DNA of 64,000 nt, from NCBI RefSeq assembly GCF_013391415.1, contig NZ_JACAXB010000034.1, positions 62,001 through 126,000 on the forward strand. Reading direction: 5' to 3'. Positions 54,094 to 63,057 of this stretch are shown here, piece after piece (position 1 is the first letter of the stretch; every line of letters begins with the position of its first letter). A model generated the notes under the pieces. It saw nothing but the letters and a program-made list of their open reading frames with translations. It did not search any database and had not been told where the DNA came from. A program made the position numbers and the translations under genes. Source of the DNA: Aquitalea sp. LB_tupeE. Lineage in GTDB: Bacteria; Pseudomonadota; Gammaproteobacteria; Burkholderiales; Chromobacteriaceae.

Positions 54094-54876
54094 ATGTTGC
54101 TGCCCGCCCTGAACCGTCCGTTGAAAAACTGGCCACAGCAGACCGTGTGGATTATCGGTGCCTCCAGCGGCATTGGTGCCGCCTTGGCCAGCCAGCTGCT
54201 GGCACTGGGTGCACGGGTGATCCTGTCGGCCCGTGGTGTCGACAGCCTGCACACGGTGGCCGGACAGCAGCCCGGTGCCATCGTACTGCCGCTGGATGTC
54301 AGCCAGCCCGCCGCCTGGCAACAGGCCTGGGACATCTTGCAACAGCAGGATGCCCTGCCGGACCTGGTGGTGTTCTGCGCGGCAGCCTACCGGCCGGAGC
54401 GCTGCTGGGACATCCGCCAGCAACAGGTCAGCGACACCCTGCACACCAATCTGGCCGGGGTGTATTACGGGCTGGAAACCATGCTGCCCACCATGATGAC
54501 GCGCCGTCAGGGCGGCATCGCCCTGGTGGCCAGCGTGGCCGGTTATGTCGGCCTGCCCGGTGCCTGTGTATATGGGCCCAGCAAAGCGGCGCTGATCAAT
54601 CTGGCAGAGCTGCTGCATGCCGAACTGCACCAGCACGACATGCAGGTGTACCTGATCAACCCCGGCTTTGTCGCCACCCGGCTGACCGCCAAGAACGACT
54701 TCGCCATGCCGGCGCTATTGCAACCGGCGGATGCCGCCCGGGAAATTGTGCGCGGCCTGGAACAGGGCCGCTTCGAAATTCACTTTCCACGCAGGTTTAC
54801 GCTATGGATCAAGCTGCTCGCACTACTGCCTTACCGGCTGAGACTGCCACTGCTGCGCCATCTGGCGCGCAACTGA
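54094..54876 (+). CDS. Short-chain dehydrogenase/reductase
   Basis: 260 aa from ATG 54094 (AAGGAGTAAGG upstream). The NAD(P)-binding motif IIGASSGIGAALA (about 20-32), the active-site serine in ASVAG, and YGPSKAA (YxxxK) are intact. A hydrophobic, basic C-terminus (LWIKLLALLPYRLRLPLLRHL) suggests membrane association. Likely reduces a lipid-like carbonyl; the substrate is unknown. The next gene starts inside its 3' end. Confidence 0.88.
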   Translation: MLLPALNRPLKNWPQQTVWIIGASSGIGAALASQLLALGARVILSARGVDSLHTVAGQQPGAIVLPLDVSQPAAWQQAWDILQQQDALPDLVVFCAAAYRPERCWDIRQQQVSDTLHTNLAGVYYGLETMLPTMMTRRQGGIALVASVAGYVGLPGACVYGPSKAALINLAELLHAELHQHDMQVYLINPGFVATRLTAKNDFAMPALLQPADAAREIVRGLEQGRFEIHFPRRFTLWIKLLALLPYRLRLPLLRHLARN

Positions 54877-55310
54877 GGACAAGGCTGGCGGCACTGGCCG
54901 ACTGGTATGCCACGCTCAGCTCGGCCAGCCTGCTGCACATCGACGACTATTACACCGCCGATGCCCGCTTTCGTGACCCCTTCAACCAGGTGCACGGACG
55001 CGATGGCATTGCCGACATCTTCCGCCACATGTTTGCCGTGCTGGAAGAGCCGGTATTCAGCGTGCGCGAACAATTGCTGGATGGCCAACAGGCCTTCATT
55101 ACCTGGGATTTCAGCTTCCGCCGCGCGGGCAAGGTCTACCAGCTGCATGGCGGCAGCCACCTGCGCTTTGCTGCTGACGGCAAGGTATGCCTGCACCGCG
55201 ACTACTGGGATTCGGCAGAAGAGCTGCTGCACAAGCTGCCATTGATAGGTGCGCCGCTGCGCCTGCTGCGTCGCCTGTTGTCAGTGCACGACCAGGGCTG
55301 GCTGGAATGA
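54804..55310 (+). CDS. NTF2-like (SnoaL-type) small protein
   Basis: 168 aa. Fits the nuclear-transport-factor-2-like fold: LADWYATLSSASL, DDYYTADARFRDPFNQVHGRDGIADIFRHMF and a strand-rich second half. Such proteins in this cluster are of unknown function. ATG 54804 gives a 73-base overlap with the SDR gene, unusually long; a later start would be possible near residue 20 but no better site is seen. Ends in ATGA with the next gene. Confidence 0.82.
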   Translation: MDQAARTTALPAETATAAPSGAQLRTRLAALADWYATLSSASLLHIDDYYTADARFRDPFNQVHGRDGIADIFRHMFAVLEEPVFSVREQLLDGQQAFITWDFSFRRAGKVYQLHGGSHLRFAADGKVCLHRDYWDSAEELLHKLPLIGAPLRLLRRLLSVHDQGWLE

Positions 55311-55453
55311 AATCCTCATTTCGCGGCAATAAAAGCAGCCTGCCCAGCAAGCCCTGCGCGGCCTGTGGCAAACCGATGAGCTGGCGGCGCAAATGGGCGC
55401 GCTGCTGGGATGAAGTGAAATACTGTTCAGAACGCTGCCGCCAGCAACATTAA
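55307..55453 (+). CDS. DUF2256 small zinc-ribbon-like protein
   Basis: 48 residues with the DUF2256 pattern: PCAACGKPMSWRRKWARCW, then KYCSERC. Four cysteines in two C-x-x-C-like pairs suggest a zinc site. DUF2256 genes are typically found beside photolyase/cryptochrome genes, as here (CRY-DASH starts 4 bases later). Function unknown. Confidence 0.88.
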   Translation: MKSSFRGNKSSLPSKPCAACGKPMSWRRKWARCWDEVKYCSERCRQQH

Positions 55454-55457
55454 AGCC

Positions 55458-56735
55458 ATGACTACGCTGATCTACTGTTTTCGTGACGACCTGCGCCTGC
55501 ACGACAACCCGGCGCTGACCGCTGCCTGCCAACAGGCAGACCACCTGCTGCCCGTTTACGTCAGCCCGCTGCCGCAAACTTCCCGTTGGGGCTTTGCGCG
55601 GATGAGTACCCGGCGCAGCGCCTTCCGGCACAGTGCACTGCAGGGGCTGGCCAGCGCATTGCAGCAACAGCACAGTGGCTTGTTGCTGGCCAGTGGCAGC
55701 CTGGCCAGCGTGCTGCCAGCACTGGCAAGTCAGATAGGTGCCAGTGCCATTTACTGTGAAGACATCGCCACGCCGGAAGAACAGGACGAACTGACCGCCC
55801 TGCGGGCCAGCGGCCTTGCTGTGGAGAGCTTCTGGCAATCCACCCTGCTGGCACCGGACAGCCTGCCCTGGGCAGATGCACAGCTGCCAGACCAGTTCAC
55901 CCGTTTTCGTCAGCAAGTGGAAGCCGCCGCCATCCAGCCTGCCGCGCCTTTGCCGCCACCGTCACTACCACCACTGCCCCCAGCAGCACGCCAGCTGATC
56001 CGGCCACTGGCTGCCATGGACTATCCGCCCGCCGACCCGCGCTCCAGTTTTCCGTTCCCGCAAGCGGCATTTGTCGGCAGCGAAGCCGCCGCGCTGGCAC
56101 ATCTGGCGCAATACCTGCAACGCGGCCTGCCGCACAGCTACAAAGCCACCCGCAACGGCCTGCATGGCATCGACTATTCCAGCAAGTTTTCTACCTGGCT
56201 GGCTTGCGGCAGCCTGTCAGCACGACTGGTGCTGCAACAGCTGCATGCCTTTGAAGCCGAACACGGCCATAGCGACAGCAGCTACTGGCTGTGGTTTGAA
56301 CTGTTGTGGCGCGATTACTTTAAGCTGCTGCAACGCCAGCATGGCCGCCGCCTGTATCACCCTGGCGGCCTGCCACAACGCGCCAGCCCGCCGCACAACC
56401 CGGCGGTCTTCCAGCGCTGGATGGCCGGGCAAACCGGTCATGCCCTGATTGACGCCGGCATGCGCGAACTGGCCAGCACCGGCTATCTGGGCAATCGCAT
56501 GCGCCAGATTGTGGCCAGCTACCTGATTCATGAGCTGCAATGCGACTGGCGCGCCGGAGCCGCCTGGTTTGAAGCCTGCCTGCTCGACTACGACTGCAGC
56601 CAGAACCAGGGCAACTGGCTGTATCTGGCCGGTCTGGGGACCGACCCGCGCGGCGGCCGCCGCTTCAACCCGGACAAGCAAGCGGCGGAATACGATGCCG
56701 ACGGTGACTACCGCCAGCTGTGGAGCCAGCCATGA
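55458..56735 (+). CDS. DASH-family cryptochrome
   Basis: 425 aa. An N-terminal photolyase-related antenna domain (IYCFRDDLRLHDNPAL) and the FAD domain with CRY-DASH landmarks YLGNRMRQIVASYL and YDCSQNQGNWLYLAGLGTDPR, then RRFNPDKQA. DASH proteins bind FAD and a folate and repair cyclobutane dimers in single-stranded or looped DNA, or act in light signalling. A proline-rich linker (about 160-180) is longer than usual. ATGA overlap with the next gene. Confidence 0.9.
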   Translation: MTTLIYCFRDDLRLHDNPALTAACQQADHLLPVYVSPLPQTSRWGFARMSTRRSAFRHSALQGLASALQQQHSGLLLASGSLASVLPALASQIGASAIYCEDIATPEEQDELTALRASGLAVESFWQSTLLAPDSLPWADAQLPDQFTRFRQQVEAAAIQPAAPLPPPSLPPLPPAARQLIRPLAAMDYPPADPRSSFPFPQAAFVGSEAAALAHLAQYLQRGLPHSYKATRNGLHGIDYSSKFSTWLACGSLSARLVLQQLHAFEAEHGHSDSSYWLWFELLWRDYFKLLQRQHGRRLYHPGGLPQRASPPHNPAVFQRWMAGQTGHALIDAGMRELASTGYLGNRMRQIVASYLIHELQCDWRAGAAWFEACLLDYDCSQNQGNWLYLAGLGTDPRGGRRFNPDKQAAEYDADGDYRQLWSQP

Positions 56736-58261
56736 CCAGTCTGCGGCTGATACTGGGCGACCAGCTCAATCTGCAGCACAGCTGGTTTGCCCGCCAGCAG
56801 GCCGATGTGGTCTACCTGCTGCTGGAACTACGCCAGGAAACCGGCTATGTGCTGCATCATGCGCAAAAGCTATTGGCAGTACTGGCCGGGATGCGTGACT
56901 TTGCCCGCCAGCTGAAGGCCGCTGGCCACCGCGTGCGTTATGTCGCCATCGACGACCCCAGCAATCGCGGCAGTCTGGAAGACAATCTGGATGCCTTGTG
57001 CCAGCACTATCAGGCCTCGGACTTTGCCTGGCAGGCCCCGGACGAATGGCGGCTGGACCAGCAATTACAGCACTGGGCCAGTCGGCAAAGCATCCCGTGC
57101 CAGATGGTGGACAGCGAGCACTTCTACACCACACGCCAAGAAGCAGGCCAGCTGTTTGCCGGCAAGGCGCAATGGCGCATGGAAGTGTTTTACCGCCAGA
57201 TGCGCAAGCGCCACCGCGTGCTGTTACAGCCGGATGGCAAACCGGTGGGCGGCGAATGGAACTACGACCACGACAACCGCAAACCCTGGCGCGGCAGCCC
57301 ACTGCCACCGCAGGACACCCGCCCCAGCCACGACCATCAGGCCTTGTGGCACAGCTTGCAGGCAGCAGGCGTGCGCTCCTTCGGCAACCCTGCTGCCGAC
57401 GCCCTGCGCTGGCCGCTGAACCGCGCCGAGGCCTTGCAGCAACTGGAACAGTTCATAAGTCACGGCCTGCCGCAGTTTGGTGATTATCAGGATGCCATGC
57501 ACAGCGACACGCCTTACCTGTTTCATTCGCTGCTGTCCTTTGCCCTCAATATCAAGATGCTGTCGCCACAAGAAGTCGTCAGCGCCGCAGAGCAAGCCTG
57601 GCAAGACGGCCACGCCCCGCTGCCGGCAGTGGAAGGCTTCATCCGCCAGATTCTGGGCTGGCGCGAATACGTGCGCGGTGTGTACTGGGCGCGCATGCCC
57701 GGCTATGAGGCCAGCAATGCCTTCGACCACCAGCACCCGCTGCCGGACTGGTTCTGGCATGGCCGCACCCGCATGAACTGCCTGGCCCACGCCATCGGTC
57801 AGTCCCTGCAACTGGCCTATGCGCACCACATCCAGCGGCTGATGGTCATCGGCAATTTTTCGCTGCTAGCCGGCCTGTCGCCGCAAGCGCTGCATGAATG
57901 GTATCTGGGGGTGTATATCGATGCTTTTGAATGGGTGGAGCTGCCCAATACCGTGGGCATGAGCCAGTTTGCCGATGGCGGCCTGCTGGCCAGCAAACCT
58001 TATGCTTCGGGCAATGCCTACCTGCACCGCATGGGCAATTACTGCGGCAACTGCCACTACCGTCGCGACGCCCGCCATGGCGATGATGCCTGCCCCTTCA
58101 ATGCGCTGTACTGGGACTTCTTCCAGCGCCAACGCCCCCGGCTGGTCGATAACCCGCGGCTGGCTCTGGTGTACCGCCAGTTGGACAAAATGCCCGCCGC
58201 TGAACAACAGGCCATCCGCCACAGTGCGACGGCCATTCTGCAAAGACTGAACCAGTTATGA
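56732..58261 (+). CDS. FeS-containing photolyase (PhrB/CryB-type, 6-4 photolyase family)
   Basis: 509 aa. The four [4Fe-4S] cysteines are all present at C350 (RTRMNCLAHAI), C438 and C441 (NYCGNCHY) and C454 (DDACPFN). These are the same positions as in Agrobacterium PhrB, the founding bacterial (6-4) photolyase. The N-terminus LRLILGDQLNLQHSWF is characteristic. It binds FAD and a lumazine antenna and repairs (6-4) photoproducts. Second of three photolyase-like genes in the operon. Confidence 0.94.
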   Translation: MTSLRLILGDQLNLQHSWFARQQADVVYLLLELRQETGYVLHHAQKLLAVLAGMRDFARQLKAAGHRVRYVAIDDPSNRGSLEDNLDALCQHYQASDFAWQAPDEWRLDQQLQHWASRQSIPCQMVDSEHFYTTRQEAGQLFAGKAQWRMEVFYRQMRKRHRVLLQPDGKPVGGEWNYDHDNRKPWRGSPLPPQDTRPSHDHQALWHSLQAAGVRSFGNPAADALRWPLNRAEALQQLEQFISHGLPQFGDYQDAMHSDTPYLFHSLLSFALNIKMLSPQEVVSAAEQAWQDGHAPLPAVEGFIRQILGWREYVRGVYWARMPGYEASNAFDHQHPLPDWFWHGRTRMNCLAHAIGQSLQLAYAHHIQRLMVIGNFSLLAGLSPQALHEWYLGVYIDAFEWVELPNTVGMSQFADGGLLASKPYASGNAYLHRMGNYCGNCHYRRDARHGDDACPFNALYWDFFQRQRPRLVDNPRLALVYRQLDKMPAAEQQAIRHSATAILQRLNQL

Positions 58262-58281
58262 ACCCACACAAGGAATCCATC

Positions 58282-58824
58282 ATGCAACTCACCCGTTTAC
58301 GCACGCTGTTGTTACTGGCTGTCAGCCTGCTGCTGGCCGCCTGCTCCACCCTGCCGCCACCAGGCATCACACCGGTCAGCGGTTTCGATCTGTCACGCTA
58401 CAGCGGCAAATGGTATGAAATTGCCCGCCTCGACCACAGCTTCGAGCGCGGCATGAGCGATGTCAGCGCCCGGTACACTCCGCAAGCGGACGGCAGCGTG
58501 CAAGTGATCAACCGCGGCTATGCCACGGCACAGGGCAGCTGGAAACAGGCGGAAGGCCGCGCCCTGTTCAATGGCGACAGCCATGTCGCTTCGCTCAAGG
58601 TGTCGTTCTTCGGGCCCTTCTACGGTGGCTACCATGTGGTGGCCTTGGACCCGGACTATCGCTGGGCGATGATTGCCGGTAACGACCGCTCCTACCTGTG
58701 GATTCTGGCGCGCGACAAACAGCTGCCGCAAGCCGTGCTGGACCCTCTGCTGCAGCAAGCCAAAGCGCTGGGTTTTGCCACCGAGCAGCTGATTTACGTG
58801 CCGCAAACCCGTAGCGACAACTAA
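58282..58824 (+). CDS. blc: Bacterial lipocalin (outer-membrane lipoprotein)
   Basis: 180 aa from ATG 58282, chosen for AAGGAATCCATC upstream; an ATG at 58258 overlapping the preceding stop (ATGA) is an alternative. The lipobox LLAAC, lipocalin motif 1 (YSGKWYEIARLDHSFERG) and GGYHVVALDPDYRWAMI are typical of Blc. Anchored in the outer membrane; binds lysophospholipids or fatty acids, which suits a lipid-modifying operon. Confidence 0.92.
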   Translation: MQLTRLRTLLLLAVSLLLAACSTLPPPGITPVSGFDLSRYSGKWYEIARLDHSFERGMSDVSARYTPQADGSVQVINRGYATAQGSWKQAEGRALFNGDSHVASLKVSFFGPFYGGYHVVALDPDYRWAMIAGNDRSYLWILARDKQLPQAVLDPLLQQAKALGFATEQLIYVPQTRSDN

Positions 58825-58827
58825 GCC

Positions 58828-59052
58828 ATGCCCGTCCGTCTGAACCCGCGCAAGCTGCTGCTGAGCAAATGGACGGCCGTGCGGCCGCAGCACAAGGAAA
58901 AGCATTTCCTGGTGACCCGCGTGCTACTGCCGGACGACCCCAGCCAGCCAATTACCGAAGTGGAGCTGGAGGCGGTCTACACCCGGTGCAGCCGCATCAT
59001 TCCCTGGCAAACCCTCACCGACACCAGTTGCTGGCGGCAGGGCTGGCTTTGA
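58828..59052 (+). CDS. Trp-rich small protein (TIGR02450 family)
   Basis: 74 residues with the family pattern KLLLSKWTAVRPQHKEKHFLV, then LEAVYTRCSRIIPWQTL and CWRQGW (three conserved tryptophans). Function unknown; commonly found with photolyase genes. Three bases after blc. Confidence 0.85.
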   Translation: MPVRLNPRKLLLSKWTAVRPQHKEKHFLVTRVLLPDDPSQPITEVELEAVYTRCSRIIPWQTLTDTSCWRQGWL

Positions 59053-59076
59053 ACGCCCTATTCAATTTCACACCAT

Positions 59077-60084
59077 ATGCAGACGCAAACCATGACACCG
59101 CCTTCGATTGCCATCATCGGAGCAGGCCTCGCCGGCCTCTCCTGTGCACGTCAGTTGCATGCAGCTGGCCTGCGCATCACCGTGTTTGACAAAAGCCGTG
59201 GCCTGGGTGGCCGCCTGTGCACCCGACGCGGCGATAACTGGCAGGCCGACCACGGCGCACAATACTTTACCGCCCGCGACCCGGCCTTTAGTCAGCAAGT
59301 GGCCCAGTGGCTGCAAGCCGCTGTGGTGGCCGAATGGCTCATCACCCCGGCCGTGCTGGGCCAGCCATCAAGCAGTACGACGCATGAACAGCAGACGGCT
59401 CCGGCACGTTATGTCGGCCTGCCCGGCATGTCGGCACCGTGCAAGGCTCTGGCGGATGGGCTGAACGTGCGCAGCCAGCACACCGTCTGCCGCCTGCACC
59501 ACAGCGTTGCTGGCTGGCAGCTGGAAACCGTAGAACACGGCCTGCTGCCCGAACTGTTCAGCCAGGTGCTGGTAGCAGTGCCTGCGCCACAAGCCGCAAC
59601 CCTGCTGACGGATAGCCAGCCCACGCTGGCCTCGGTGGCAGCAGCGCAAGCCATGCTGCCTTGCTGGACGGTGATGGTGCAGCCCGAGGCTGACTTCGCG
59701 CCCGGTTTTGCCGCTGCTTTTGTCAATGCAGGCCCGCTGCGCTGGATTGCCCGCAACGACAGCAAACCCGGTCGCAGCGGTGTGCCGTGCTGGGTGCTAC
59801 AAGCCAATGCCGAGTGGAGTGCAGCGCATCTGGAGCTGCCTGCCAGCGAAGTCGCCGCCTTGCTGCTGGACGCGTTCCGGTCGTTGGGTGCACCCGTGTG
59901 TACAGTGCTGAGCAGCCATCGCTGGCGCTATGCCGACTGCCATGCCAGCCAGCACGGCAGCGCGTGGGATGCCGCCAGCGGCATCGGCCTGTGTGGTGAC
60001 TGGTTGCACGGTGGCAAGGTAGAGGGGGCCTGGCTTAGTGGCCGTCATCTGGCCGCCAGCGTACTGGGTGCCTTGCAGCCGTGA
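59077..60084 (+). CDS. NAD(P)/FAD-dependent oxidoreductase (renalase-like)
   Basis: 335 aa. FAD-binding motif IAIIGAGLAGLSCARQLHAAG (about 11-31), KSRGLGGRLCTRR and DHGAQYFTARD are the renalase-like hallmarks; the C-terminal FAD contact GIGLCGDWLHGGKVEGAWLSG is present. Bacterial renalase-like proteins oxidise isomeric dihydropyridine nucleotides, or are of unknown role beside photolyases. Its stop overlaps the GTG start of the next gene (GTGA). Confidence 0.88.
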   Translation: MQTQTMTPPSIAIIGAGLAGLSCARQLHAAGLRITVFDKSRGLGGRLCTRRGDNWQADHGAQYFTARDPAFSQQVAQWLQAAVVAEWLITPAVLGQPSSSTTHEQQTAPARYVGLPGMSAPCKALADGLNVRSQHTVCRLHHSVAGWQLETVEHGLLPELFSQVLVAVPAPQAATLLTDSQPTLASVAAAQAMLPCWTVMVQPEADFAPGFAAAFVNAGPLRWIARNDSKPGRSGVPCWVLQANAEWSAAHLELPASEVAALLLDAFRSLGAPVCTVLSSHRWRYADCHASQHGSAWDAASGIGLCGDWLHGGKVEGAWLSGRHLAASVLGALQP

Positions 60085-61613
60085 GCGTGGGCGTGGTCTG
60101 GTTCAAGCGTGACTTGCGCCTGCACGATCACGCCGCCCTGACGGCCGCCAGCCTGGCGGGGCCGGTGCTGTGCCTGTACATCATCGAGCCTGCACTGTGG
60201 CAACAGCCGGATGCTTCCAGCCAGCACTATCATTTTGCGCTGGAATGCGTGCAGGACCTGGCAGCATCCTTGGCCGGCCGTGGTTTGTCCTTGCTGATCC
60301 AGGTAGGCGAAGCGGTCGAGGTGCTGGCACGGCTTCATGCCGCCATGCCGTTTGACGCCCTGTATGCCCACGAGGAAACCGGTAACGGCTTTAGCTATCA
60401 GCGCGATCTGGCCGTAGGCCGCTGGTGCCTGGAAAACCGGGTGCAATGGCAGGAATTTGCCCAGACCGGCGTTATCCGTCGTTTGCGCTCGCGCGATGGC
60501 TGGGCAGCACGCTGGACGCAGTTTGTCAGCCAGCCCTGCCTACCGGTGCCTGACTTGCAGGCCGCACCCTGCCCGCTGCCGGTCATAACCCCACCCGGTG
60601 CCGACAGCCTGGGCATTTTTCCGTTTGACCCGCCACAGCGCCAACAGGGCGGCCGCCGTCGTGCGATTGCCGTACTACAGGACTTCCTGCAACAGCGTAG
60701 CGCCCAGTATCGCGGCGGCATTTCCTCGCCGCTGTCCGCCCCCACCGCCTGCTCACGGCTATCGCCCTATCTGTCCATGGGTTGCCTGAGCCTGCGCGAA
60801 ATCGTCCAGGCCACGCACCGCCAGCTGCAACGCCTGCCAGACGACAGCACGCGCCAGCGCAAGGGCTTGCGGGCTTTCATCAGCCGTCTGCACTGGCATT
60901 GTCATTTCATGCAGAAGCTGGAATCGGAACCGGAAATCGAATGGCGCAATATGCACCGTGGCTACGACGGCCTGCGCGAGGCGGAACACAATGAAGCCCG
61001 CTTGCAGGCACTGATGCAGGGCCGTACCGGCTGGCCGCTGGTGGATGCCTGCGTGGCCATGCTCAATCACACCGGCTGGCTGAACTTCCGCATGCGCGCC
61101 ATGCTGGTGTCGGTGGCTGCCTACCCCTTGTGGCTGCACTGGCGGCCGGTAGGGCTATGGCTGGCACGGGCCTTTCTGGACTACGAACCCGGCATTCACT
61201 GGAGCCAGCTGCAAATGCAGTCCGGCACCACCGGCATCAACACCACCCGGGTGTACAACCCGGTGAAACAGGCGATGGACCACGACCCACATGGCCGCTT
61301 TGTGCGCCGCTGGCTGCCACAGATGCAAAACGTACCGGATGTCTGGCTGTTCGAACCATGGAAAATGCCGGACAGCCTGCGCCAGCAATACGGTCTGTGT
61401 GGTGATCAGGCCCTGCCCGAACCGGCATGCGAGCTGGAAAGTGCTACACGGCAGGCCAAGCAACGCCTGCATGCCTGGCGCAAGCAGCCGGAAGTACAAG
61501 CCGAAAAAGCCGCCATCGTGGCGCGCCACGGTTCGCGCCAGCGCCCGCCTGGCAAGAGCGCGCGTCGACGCCAGAGCGTAGCGCAGCAGCAATTGGGCCT
61601 GGAACTGGAATAA
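60081..61613 (+). CDS. Photolyase/cryptochrome-like protein, atypical class
   Basis: 510 aa from a GTG start in a GTGA overlap. The antenna domain opens with VGVVWFKRDLRLHDHAAL and the FAD domain has SRLSPYLSMGCLSLREI and GRTGWPLVDACVAMLNHTGW. However, the segment that in class I enzymes reads 'DxxxxxNNGxWQW' is DYEPGIHWSQLQMQSGTTG here. The expected asparagine and electron-transfer tryptophan context are therefore altered. The basic tail (about 460-505) may bind DNA. Repair activity is not certain. Last gene of the operon. Confidence 0.85.
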   Translation: MSVGVVWFKRDLRLHDHAALTAASLAGPVLCLYIIEPALWQQPDASSQHYHFALECVQDLAASLAGRGLSLLIQVGEAVEVLARLHAAMPFDALYAHEETGNGFSYQRDLAVGRWCLENRVQWQEFAQTGVIRRLRSRDGWAARWTQFVSQPCLPVPDLQAAPCPLPVITPPGADSLGIFPFDPPQRQQGGRRRAIAVLQDFLQQRSAQYRGGISSPLSAPTACSRLSPYLSMGCLSLREIVQATHRQLQRLPDDSTRQRKGLRAFISRLHWHCHFMQKLESEPEIEWRNMHRGYDGLREAEHNEARLQALMQGRTGWPLVDACVAMLNHTGWLNFRMRAMLVSVAAYPLWLHWRPVGLWLARAFLDYEPGIHWSQLQMQSGTTGINTTRVYNPVKQAMDHDPHGRFVRRWLPQMQNVPDVWLFEPWKMPDSLRQQYGLCGDQALPEPACELESATRQAKQRLHAWRKQPEVQAEKAAIVARHGSRQRPPGKSARRRQSVAQQQLGLELE

Positions 61614-61645
61614 CACCTTCAGCGACCAGGCCTGGCAGAACAGCT

Positions 61646-62155
61646 TCAAGCCTGACCTGCTGGCGGTGTGTGCAGTGCCTGCACCTGCCCCGCCAGCTGA
61701 CGGCAAGCACCCAGCAATACCAGCAGCTCGAACACGATGAACAAGGGACCGATGGCCAGGCCGCGGACATCGTCGATAAAGGCCGGTTTGCGGCCCTCCC
61801 ACACATGGCCCACCAGCTGGAACACCCAGCCGAGCACAAAGCCGCTCACGCTCAGCCACAACCATTCACCATCCGGCAACACCGCCATGCGTGCGCCGGC
61901 CAGCAGCACCAAGCCTAGCAACAGTGTCATCAGCAGGCCAAAGCGGCGATCCAGCCGCAGGTAGTACAGCGCCAGCAAACCTGCCAGCACTACGGCCGGC
62001 GACAGGGCCAGTCCGGCCACTGGCCAGGCCGGGCGCGACAGCAGGCTGGCACTGGACAGAACAATGGCCGGGATTCCGACAAAATGGGTGGCGATATTGC
62101 GCCAGTCACGATGGTAGGCGGCATATGCAGCCAGTTGCTGCGGCAAGGTGCTCAT
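61646..62155 (-). CDS. DUF962 / Mpo1-like membrane protein
   Basis: 169 aa from ATG 62155 (AAGGAGGAACATC upstream). About four membrane helices with the conserved N-terminal YAAYHRDWRNIATHFVGIP and a later GHVWEGRKPAF. The histidines correspond to the iron-binding residues of yeast Mpo1, a dioxygenase for 2-hydroxy fatty acid alpha-oxidation; a lipid role in bacteria is plausible but unproven. Convergent with the photolyase operon. Confidence 0.85.
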   Translation of the reverse strand: MSTLPQQLAAYAAYHRDWRNIATHFVGIPAIVLSSASLLSRPAWPVAGLALSPAVVLAGLLALYYLRLDRRFGLLMTLLLGLVLLAGARMAVLPDGEWLWLSVSGFVLGWVFQLVGHVWEGRKPAFIDDVRGLAIGPLFIVFELLVLLGACRQLAGQVQALHTPPAGQA

Positions 62156-62252
62156 GATGTTCCTCCTTGTTGTTGTCAGCGGCACAAGCCCTGCATCATC
62201 AGGCAGAATGCGTTTTTGCAGTGTCAGCCAGCCGACATAGCACGGAGATATC

Positions 62253-62990
62253 ATGTCCCAGTCATCAGGCAGCGCCAGCTTGCCCGCCTCCCTCTGTAGT
62301 AGCAGCTGGTTCCAGTCCCTGCCAGCGGACTTGCAGCACTGGCTGCAACAGCATGCCCGGCTGCGAGTGCTGCCTGCCGGCCAGCGGCTGTTTGCCCGTG
62401 GCGATACCGCTGACGGCCTGTACGGCCTGGCCGAGGGGCTGGTAAGAATCAGCGGCAGTGATGCCAGCGGTCAGGAAGCCATTGCTGCCGTGCTGGCTCC
62501 ACCGCAGTGGTTTGGTGAAATTGCCCTGTTTGATGCCGCCAGCCGCACCCACGATGCCTGGACAGACAGCACCGTCACCCTGGTGCATGTGCCACAAGCA
62601 CCGTTGCTGGCGCTGCTGGCCGCTCAGCCACAGTACTGGCGCGACCTGGGCCGGCTGCTCAGTCAGAAGGTACGCGCTTCATTTATTGCCATGGAAGACC
62701 TGATGCTGCTGCCGCCCGGCCCACGGCTGGCACGACGGCTGTTGCAGATGAGTAATAGTTACGGTGCATTGCAGGGCAGCACCCTGCGCGAACTGCCGCT
62801 GTCGCAAACCCGGCTGGCGGCCATGCTGGCGCTGTCGCGGCAGACGGTAAACCAGCAGCTGCAAGCACTCTCTGCCGCCGGGCTGCTGCGCTTGCGCCGT
62901 GGGGTGGTGGAAATTGTCGACCTGCCGGGCTTGCAAAAAATGGCCCACCAACATCAGGAATTATCCGGCAGCACGCCAGGCAATAAGTAA
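62253..62990 (+). CDS. Crp/Fnr-family transcriptional regulator
   Basis: 245 aa: cyclic-nucleotide-binding-like domain (about 20-150; GQRLFARGDTADGLYGLAEGLVRI, WFGEIALFDAASRTHDA) and a C-terminal winged helix (about 165-235; LSQTRLAAMLALSRQTVNQQLQALSAAGLL). No FNR-type cysteines near the N-terminus, so it is not an iron-sulfur sensor. Divergent from the DUF962 gene. CACGGAG precedes the ATG. Confidence 0.9.
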   Translation: MSQSSGSASLPASLCSSSWFQSLPADLQHWLQQHARLRVLPAGQRLFARGDTADGLYGLAEGLVRISGSDASGQEAIAAVLAPPQWFGEIALFDAASRTHDAWTDSTVTLVHVPQAPLLALLAAQPQYWRDLGRLLSQKVRASFIAMEDLMLLPPGPRLARRLLQMSNSYGALQGSTLRELPLSQTRLAAMLALSRQTVNQQLQALSAAGLLRLRRGVVEIVDLPGLQKMAHQHQELSGSTPGNK

Positions 62991-63010
62991 AAGCCCCGAT
63001 GACGCACACG

Positions 63011-63046
63011 CTACAAAAAGGTAAGGTTGCCCCTCCTCCTTTGTAG
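63011..63046. repeat. Inverted repeat after the Crp/Fnr gene
   Basis: CTACAAA (63011-63017) and TTTGTAG (63040-63046) pair around a GC-mixed loop, just before a second hairpin. Possibly mRNA stabilising or part of the terminator region. Confidence 0.35.
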
Positions 63047-63057
63047 ACGACTCTTTT

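Noticed and set aside
54147-54803. Long upstream extension of the NTF2-like gene
   Set aside because: It runs out of frame through the SDR gene; only the part from ATG 54804 looks like protein of a known fold.
62156-62252. Possible riboswitch or small RNA between DUF962 and Crp/Fnr genes
   Set aside because: Only an ordinary divergent promoter gap; no conserved fold apparent.
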